Source: JBGRQB01 sp041725875 (GTDB lineage Bacteria > Bacteroidota > Ignavibacteria > Ignavibacteriales > Melioribacteraceae). Taken from it: DNA of 19,597 nucleotides. Below the pieces are notes generated by a model. The model was not told the origin of the DNA, did no database searches, and saw only the letters and a program-made list of their open reading frames with translations. Below are positions 14,514 to 19,597 of the stretch, piece after piece. The translations under genes and the position numbers were made by a program. How positions within the stretch are numbered: position 1 is the stretch's first letter; every line of letters begins with the position of its first letter. The stretch is taken from the NCBI GenBank assembly GCA_041725875.1, contig JBGRQB010000070.1, forward strand, positions 1 through 19,597, written 5' to 3'.

Positions 14514-16841
14514 ATGAAATTATCATATATATTTTTTCTCATTTTATTCTCAATCGTTTTTGCACAGAATAACGGAGTAATTACAGGTAGGGTAATCGAC
14601 TCAGAAACAAAATCAACTTTGCCCGGTGCAAATATTATTGTTCTGGAAACTAATCAGGGAACATCATCAAATAACTCGGGAGAGTTCAGGTTAGTTAATC
14701 TTACTCCCGGAACATACAGATTGAAAATTTCGTTCATAGGGTATGAAACAAATTTTATAACGGATGTTGTGGTAAAAAATGGCCGACCGGCTTTTTTGTT
14801 AATCGAACTATTTCCCGCAGCTTTTGAAACTCAAAACGTGGTGGTTACCTCCGGCTATTTTGTAAATCAATTGAAACCTCGTCCGAGCACGGTAAATTTA
14901 TCGCGTGAAGAGATAAGGCGTTTTCCGGGCGGATTTGAAGATGTGGTACGCACGGTTGCAACTTTGCCAGGCGTTGCAGTAAATAATGCAGGAGGCAGAA
15001 ATGATTTGATTGTAAGAGGGGGCGGGCCATCTGAAAATCTTTATGTTGTAAATAATATAGAAATTCCAAACATAAATCATTTTGGAACTCAGGGTTCCAG
15101 CAGCGGTTCTTTAAGTTTTATTAATCTCGATTTTATAGATAATGTTTCTTTTTCCACAGGCGGGTTCGGCGTTAAATATGGAAATAAAATGTCTTCTGTA
15201 CTTGAGTTAAATCTTGCTACGGGTCGGAACGATTCTTTTGGTGCAAAGGCGCTTATTTCGGCAACGCAGTTCGGACTTAACATCGAAGGACCTATTTCCG
15301 AAAAGGGAAGTTTTCTTTTTTCTGCTCGAAAAAGTTATCTCGATTTTATTTTTAAGGCTGCCGGACAAGCATTTGTACCGGTTTACACAGATTTTAATTT
15401 TCTTGTGAATTACGATTTCTCTCCAACAGATAAACTTTTTATACTTGGTCTGGCTGCCCTTGATAACATCGATCGAAATTTTGATGACGAGGAAAACAAA
15501 ATAAAAAATGAACGACTGATGGATAATACTCAGACGCAAATAATTACGGGTATAAACTATCGCAAAATTTTATCCGGCGGCTATTTTGATGTAACCTTAA
15601 ACGGAAATTTTTACAAGTTTGATTTTAGTCAGGCCGATAAAAACAGTGTAAAATATTTTGAAAGCGATGCTGAAGAAAATGAATATGGATTAAAACTCAA
15701 CTTTTTTAATCATTTAAGTGATAAAGTAAATCTTACTCTGGGAGCTTCTGCAAAAATAAATTCGATCACAAATAATACTGTCTTTGCAGATTCAATTTAT
15801 AATTCAAGCGGAATAAAAATCCCGATTTCGGAAACAGGAATTCCGCAAATAAGTTCACAAGATAAAACAAATTATCAATATTCATTTTATGCCGAAAGTG
15901 AAATAAAAATTTTGAAAAACCTGAATCTTGTAACAGGTGTAAGAGCCGACATATATGACGCACTTGATGAAAGTTTTTATTTTTCACCAAGAGCAGGTAT
16001 CAAATACACTTTGGATCAAAAAAATTCTATTAAGATAAATTATGGCATTTATTATCAGGCATTATCACCTGTGTGGCTTGTAAATAAGCAAAATAAGTTT
16101 CTATCGGCTCCTCAGAATAAAATGCTGATAGCGGGATGGGAACATTTATTTAAGGAAGATCTGTTTTTCAAAATTGAAGGATATTACAAAGATTATTCAG
16201 ATTTACCAACAGGAACACTTGCAGGAGTAAACGATCATATTGTAATCACAAATACAGGATCGCAATATGGCGGCAGGCAGGATGATTTTCAGTCGTTTGC
16301 ATATTTCCCGCTGAACAGTTCGGCAACCGGTAAATCTTTTGGCGGTGAAATAATTTTACAAAAGAAATATTCCGACACACCTTATTACGGTCAGATAAGC
16401 ATCTCGGCAGGTAAAAGTGAACTTGTTGCAGGAAACGGAAAAACATATTACAATGAATTTGATCAGCGATTTATCTTTAATTTTTCAGCCGGGTATAAAT
16501 GGAATGACAGATGGGAGATAAGTGGAAAATTCAGATATTTCACCGGTGTGCCATATACACCTGTTTATAACCCGGAAGCAAATCTGGTAAAACCGGGCTA
16601 TATAAAAAATGTGCCTGAAGAATATTTATCTTCCAGACTCGGAGACGGACACCATCTTGATTTACGAATTGACAGATATTTTAACTATGATACCTGGACG
16701 CTCACACTTTTTATAGATATCCAAAATATCTACAACTATAAAATACCAATAAAGCCAACCTACGATTTCTACGATAAAGAGATAAAAACAAGCAATTCCA
16801 TCGGGATTTTGCCATCAATAGGTGTAAGTGCAGAATTTTAA
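14514..16841 (+). CDS. TonB-dependent outer-membrane receptor with N-terminal CarboxypepD-like domain
   Basis: The product is 775 residues. Signal peptide is about 1-17 ('MKLSYIFFLILFSIVFA', then QNN). Residues about 20-100 form a carboxypeptidase-D regulatory-like beta-sandwich ('GVITGRVIDSETKSTLPGAN', then 'PGTYRLKISFIGYE'), typical of receptors in the FCB group. The plug spans about 115-225 ('VVRTVATLPGVAVNNAGG' and 'LIVRGGGPSENLYVVN'), and the rest is a 22-strand-type barrel ending 'IGVSAEF' with a terminal Phe. It imports a ligand using TonB energy; the ligand cannot be read from the sequence. No SusD-like lipoprotein is adjacent, so a SusCD glycan system is not supported. GGAAAAG precedes the ATG. 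It appears to be a single-gene transcript. Confidence 0.93.
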   Translation: MKLSYIFFLILFSIVFAQNNGVITGRVIDSETKSTLPGANIIVLETNQGTSSNNSGEFRLVNLTPGTYRLKISFIGYETNFITDVVVKNGRPAFLLIELFPAAFETQNVVVTSGYFVNQLKPRPSTVNLSREEIRRFPGGFEDVVRTVATLPGVAVNNAGGRNDLIVRGGGPSENLYVVNNIEIPNINHFGTQGSSSGSLSFINLDFIDNVSFSTGGFGVKYGNKMSSVLELNLATGRNDSFGAKALISATQFGLNIEGPISEKGSFLFSARKSYLDFIFKAAGQAFVPVYTDFNFLVNYDFSPTDKLFILGLAALDNIDRNFDDEENKIKNERLMDNTQTQIITGINYRKILSGGYFDVTLNGNFYKFDFSQADKNSVKYFESDAEENEYGLKLNFFNHLSDKVNLTLGASAKINSITNNTVFADSIYNSSGIKIPISETGIPQISSQDKTNYQYSFYAESEIKILKNLNLVTGVRADIYDALDESFYFSPRAGIKYTLDQKNSIKINYGIYYQALSPVWLVNKQNKFLSAPQNKMLIAGWEHLFKEDLFFKIEGYYKDYSDLPTGTLAGVNDHIVITNTGSQYGGRQDDFQSFAYFPLNSSATGKSFGGEIILQKKYSDTPYYGQISISAGKSELVAGNGKTYYNEFDQRFIFNFSAGYKWNDRWEISGKFRYFTGVPYTPVYNPEANLVKPGYIKNVPEEYLSSRLGDGHHLDLRIDRYFNYDTWTLTLFIDIQNIYNYKIPIKPTYDFYDKEIKTSNSIGILPSIGVSAEF

Positions 16842-16971
16842 GTTCACAATAATTTAATTTAGACCAGATAAAAATAATTGCGCTTTAAACTGGAATTTAT
16901 TAAATTGGGATAAGATGTCTTATTTTTTTAGTTTAAAGTTAAAATATATTAGAAGAAAGGATGGTTCGAAT

Positions 16972-17577
16972 ATGGCTTTTGAACTCCCAAAATTAGGATA
17001 TGCATTTGATGCTTTAGAACCCCATATTGACGCAAAAACTATGGAGATACATCACGGAAAACATCACGCAGGTTACGTGGCTAAGTTAAACGCGGCAGTT
17101 GAAGCAGAAGGACTTGCCGGAAAATCACTGGATGAATTGCTTAAAGATGTTTCAAAGTATTCCACTGCCGTAAGAAATAATGGCGGCGGACATTTTAACC
17201 ATGAGCTTTTCTGGACAGTATTATCGCCAAACGGTGGCGGTTTGCCAACAGGTGATCTTGCTTCTGCAATTGATTCAACATTTGGATCATTTGATAAATT
17301 CAAAGAAGAATTTTCAAATGCAGCTGCAACAAGATTTGGTTCCGGATGGGCCTGGCTGGTGATGACCGGAAACGGATTAAAAGTAAGCTCAACTCCAAAT
17401 CAGGATAATCCTCTGATGGATGTAGTTGACGTAAAAGGCACTCCAATTCTCGGAATAGATGTTTGGGAACACGCCTATTATTTAAATTATCAAAACAGAC
17501 GTCCGGATTACATTGCTGCTTTTTGGAATGTAATTAACTGGGAAGAAGTTGCAAAAAGATTTTCTACAGTAAAATAG
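16972..17577 (+). CDS. sodA: Superoxide dismutase, manganese type
   Basis: The product is 201 residues from the ATG at 16972, giving the standard start 'MAFELPKLGYAFDALEPHID'. It converts superoxide to oxygen and hydrogen peroxide. Metal ligands are His27, His77 (in 'GGGHFNHELFW'), Asp163 and His167 (in 'DVWEHAYY'). Gly73 in 'GGGH' together with Gln144 in 'TPNQDNPLM' is the manganese pattern; iron enzymes usually have 'AAQ' at the first position and no such late Gln. Cambialistic use of iron is not excluded. There is no signal peptide, so it acts in the cytoplasm. An in-frame ATG at 16915 would add 19 basic residues unlike any SOD; AAAGGA before 16972 supports the shorter form. It ends with its own terminator. 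Confidence 0.96.
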   Translation: MAFELPKLGYAFDALEPHIDAKTMEIHHGKHHAGYVAKLNAAVEAEGLAGKSLDELLKDVSKYSTAVRNNGGGHFNHELFWTVLSPNGGGLPTGDLASAIDSTFGSFDKFKEEFSNAAATRFGSGWAWLVMTGNGLKVSSTPNQDNPLMDVVDVKGTPILGIDVWEHAYYLNYQNRRPDYIAAFWNVINWEEVAKRFSTVK

Positions 17578-17596
17578 ACTACCGATATAAAAAGTG

Positions 17597-17625
17597 ATCC
17601 CGGTTTTACCGGGATTTCTTTTATT
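17597..17625 (+). terminator. Rho-independent terminator after sodA, probably bidirectional
   Basis: ATCCCGGT, loop TTT, ACCGGGAT, then TTCTTTTATT. It starts 19 bases after the sodA stop. The T tract runs into the stop codon of the convergent pentapeptide gene. On the minus strand the same hairpin is followed by CACTTTTTATAT, so it may also end the recQ-pentapeptide transcript. Confidence 0.85.
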
Positions 17626-18220
17626 CAATTATAATATCAAATCCATCTAAAAGAGCTAAAACTTCGGGCTGGTTAAATTTGGCTTTCTTAATTTTATTTG
17701 CTTCCGGGTCAATAGCATAATTTGTTGCAAGTGTAAAATCAGCCTGAGTCAGGTTTGTTGTGGAGAATTTGGAATTAAGTAAATCTGATTGAAGAAAACT
17801 TACTTTTGCCATATTGCACCGTTCAAAATCACAATGCCTTACTTCAGAACTGATAAATTCCGCTCCGCGTAAATCGAGTCCGAAAAAAATTGAATCATTT
17901 AACTTACTCTCATTAAACTTGATTGTAAATGGTTTCATTGCAGTTCGCCAATCCAATCCGGCAAGTTTGCAGTTGTTAAATTCAACTTCGATAAACTGTG
18001 AGCAATTTATATTTACCAGACTCAAATCACAGTTTGTAAATTTACAATTTTCAAATCTGCAATTAGTGATTTGTCCTTTGAAAAAACTGATTCCGTCAAA
18101 TTCACATTCGTAAAACTCAACTTCGTCCAGATGAACAAAATTGGACTCGCCAGCAGTAAATGTAACTGATTCGTAATAATCAGTTGAAATATCGGAAATT
18201 AGATAAGAATCTGTGCTCAT
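17621..18220 (-). CDS. Pentapeptide-repeat protein
   Basis: The product is 199 residues. Nearly the whole chain is five-residue repeats with a central Phe or Leu, for example 'NCRFENCKFTNCDLSLVNI' and 'NSKFSTTNLTQADF', which fold into a right-handed four-sided beta-helix. The run is broken near 'GLDWRTAMKPFTIKF' (about 88-102), probably a loop as in the two-part helices of Qnr/MfpA proteins. It ends in 'ANYAIDPEANKIKKAKF', then 'QPEVLALLDGFDIIIE', likely capping and dimer helices, an ending seen in many Bacteroidota members. The repeated NC and Cys residues are structural; no enzyme motif is present. AAGGAG precedes the ATG, which lies nine bases after the recQ stop, so the two form an operon. 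Role unknown; gyrase protection by DNA mimicry is only an idea. Confidence 0.9.
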   Translation of the reverse strand: MSTDSYLISDISTDYYESVTFTAGESNFVHLDEVEFYECEFDGISFFKGQITNCRFENCKFTNCDLSLVNINCSQFIEVEFNNCKLAGLDWRTAMKPFTIKFNESKLNDSIFFGLDLRGAEFISSEVRHCDFERCNMAKVSFLQSDLLNSKFSTTNLTQADFTLATNYAIDPEANKIKKAKFNQPEVLALLDGFDIIIE

Positions 18221-18229
18221 TTTTTCTCC

Positions 18230-19597
18230 TTAGCAACTTTGGCAATTATTACATGGTTTTTCACCCGGAAAACCAAAATAATCTGAAATAAAACTTCTTT
18301 TACAATCGGGAGTTTTAAAATAGTTAACCAGAGCCAACAATTTCAAATTATCTTTTTGTAGTTTTTCTTTTAAGCGTGTATCATCCTGCAAAGTATCGGG
18401 CAGCGGTTTTGTAATTTTAAAATTTCCTTCATGAATAGAACCGGAAGTTGCGTCGTATCTGTCGAGCATCGACAAAACAGTTTCGATTCTGAAATCATTT
18501 TTATCCTTAAAACTAATCAATTCCCGAAGATATTTTAATCCCATTCCGTTTATTTTATCTGTGTCATTTTTAAGATAATTATAAACTCTGTAGTAATAAT
18601 CTGCATCAGGATTTGACCATTTTATAAATTCCATCTGCGTGTAAAGATCGTTTTGATTATAGAGCAATGTACAGAGAGAATTTTTCCCGTCACGTCCGGC
18701 GCGCCCGATTTCCTGATAATAAGACTCAATAGAAGAAGGAATTTCTGCGTGGATAATAAATCTGATATCAGGTTTATCAATGCCCATTCCAAAGGCATTT
18801 GTGGCCAGAATAATTTGTGAATCACTTTTCAGAAATTCTCGCTGCGTTCTTTTTCTTTCAGGAGCAGGAAGTTTTCCGTGATAAATTGAATGAGGAATTT
18901 TTTTCGAATCAAGCATTTCTGAATATTCTTCAAGTGTTTTTATAAGGGAGAAATAAATTATTCCGGGTCCTTTATATTTTTCAATTATCTCCAGAATTTT
19001 TTCCAGACTCTCTTTTTCGTCATAAACATCGGCTGTGTCGAGACGAAGATTCGGGCGCCGAATTCCCTGATGAAAAATATCTATTTCGTTGTTTGTGAGT
19101 CCAAGTTTGGAAATTATATCTTCCTGCACATCAGGAGTTGCAGTTGCTGTAAGCGCAACAGTAAGAGGATTTCCGAGAAGTTTTCTAAACTCCGCAATAC
19201 GGGAGTAGTCCGGACGAAAATCATGTCCCCACTCAGAAATACAATGTGCTTCGTCAATTGCAAGAAGGGAAATATTTGCAGATTTAATTTTAGAAACAAA
19301 CTCTTCTTTTCGGAATCTTTCAGGAGTAACATAAAGGAGTTTGATTTTCCCGGTTACAAAATCATCAATTCGTTTTGTTCGCTCTGCCGGTCTTACAGTT
19401 GAGTTAACAAACTCAGCAGGAATATCTCTTTTTTTCAAAGCATCAACCTGATCCTGCATTAAGGCAATTAAGGGACTAATAACAATTGTACCGCCCTCTG
19501 AAGCCAGCGCAGGAATCTGGTAGCAAAGAGATTTACCACCGCCTGTCGGCATTAGAACCAGCGAGTTACGTTTTTTTTTAGTCAGATTCTCAATTAT
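18230..19597 (-). CDS. RecQ-family ATP-dependent DNA helicase, short (RecS-like) form, N-terminus beyond window
   Basis: 455 residues are visible and the frame runs open past the window edge; 'IIENLTKKKRNSLVLMPTGGGKS' shows the true start lies upstream, so the Met at 19552 (in motif I) is not the start. Helicase motifs are 'MPTGGGKS' (I), 'TVVISPLIAL' region (Ia), 'AIDEAHCISEWGHDFR' (DEAH box), 'LTATAT' (III) and 'QEIGRAGRDG' (VI). The protein ends with the RecQ zinc motif, C-x16-C-x2-C-x2-C, its last Cys being the final residue. It therefore lacks the winged-helix RQC and HRDC domains of full RecQ and resembles the short RecS type. It unwinds branched or recombining DNA. It is followed after nine bases by the pentapeptide-repeat gene. 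Confidence 0.92.
   Translation of the reverse strand: MIENLTKKKRNSLVLMPTGGGKSLCYQIPALASEGGTIVISPLIALMQDQVDALKKRDIPAEFVNSTVRPAERTKRIDDFVTGKIKLLYVTPERFRKEEFVSKIKSANISLLAIDEAHCISEWGHDFRPDYSRIAEFRKLLGNPLTVALTATATPDVQEDIISKLGLTNNEIDIFHQGIRRPNLRLDTADVYDEKESLEKILEIIEKYKGPGIIYFSLIKTLEEYSEMLDSKKIPHSIYHGKLPAPERKRTQREFLKSDSQIILATNAFGMGIDKPDIRFIIHAEIPSSIESYYQEIGRAGRDGKNSLCTLLYNQNDLYTQMEFIKWSNPDADYYYRVYNYLKNDTDKINGMGLKYLRELISFKDKNDFRIETVLSMLDRYDATSGSIHEGNFKITKPLPDTLQDDTRLKEKLQKDNLKLLALVNYFKTPDCKRSFISDYFGFPGEKPCNNCQSC

Noticed and set aside
15207..15539. Minus-strand 110-codon frame within the TonB receptor
   Set aside because: Antisense shadow; Lys/Ile/Arg-rich with no recognisable features.
16878..16906. 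TTGCGC and TAAATT, 17 bases apart, as a sodA promoter
   Set aside because: Only 3 of 6 and 4 of 6 matches to the sigma-70 pattern in AT-rich sequence; not better than chance.
19070..19402. Plus-strand 110-codon frame within recQ
   Set aside because: Lies opposite conserved helicase motifs, is Cys/Phe/Arg-rich and has no ribosome site.
1..19597. CRISPR arrays, tRNA/rRNA genes, insertion sequences, phage or toxin-antitoxin genes
   Set aside because: Looked for on both strands by eye; no regularly spaced repeats, cloverleaf sequences, transposase motifs or paired small genes were seen.

Overview
This is an AT-rich, gene-dense bacterial chromosome segment with no rRNA, tRNA, CRISPR array, insertion sequence or phage genes. 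The gene set points to the Bacteroidota/Ignavibacteriota/Chlorobiota side of the FCB group, most likely an Ignavibacteria-like organism. The grounds are a TonB-dependent receptor with a carboxypeptidase-D-like N-terminal domain, DUF3109 next to sigma-54, HslVU, a short RecQ, and a pentapeptide-repeat protein with the C-terminal ending common in Bacteroidota. The taxon is inferred from protein character and was not tested by any search.

Region 1 (1-7261, all on the minus strand) is a cell-envelope block. It holds the N-terminal part of a PAS-domain signalling protein, a large secreted TPR protein ending in an outer-membrane beta-barrel, and a three-gene operon transcribed from about 7234 to 3608. 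That operon encodes a small secreted SGNH/GDSL hydrolase, a membrane-anchored SGNH protein and an MBOAT acyltransferase, and closes with a strong intrinsic terminator at 3573-3603. An MBOAT plus SGNH pair is the standard arrangement for moving acetyl or other acyl groups across the membrane onto a polysaccharide or peptidoglycan. A TPR protein fused to a barrel is the architecture of exopolysaccharide exporters such as PgaA and BcsC. No glycosyltransferase or synthase is present, so the polymer is unknown.

Region 2 (7425-9253) has a plus-strand pair, a yeast FCY1-type cytosine deaminase overlapped by a class I SAM methyltransferase, facing a minus-strand short-chain dehydrogenase.

Region 3 (9354-13927, plus strand) is a tightly packed five-gene run: DUF3109 cysteine-cluster protein, RpoN (sigma-54), an ICMT-like membrane methyltransferase, HslV and HslU. 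The first three junctions are TAATG or short overlaps, so the genes are probably co-translated. The run puts a global sigma factor in the same transcript as the HslVU protease.

Region 4 (13994-19597) contains a minus-strand DUF423 membrane protein with a perfect hairpin terminator, a plus-strand TonB-dependent receptor, a plus-strand manganese-type superoxide dismutase, and a minus-strand pair of a RecQ/RecS-like helicase (5' end beyond the window) followed by a pentapeptide-repeat protein. No gene-free stretch exceeds 300 bases; the longest is the roughly 190-base divergent region at 7235-7424.
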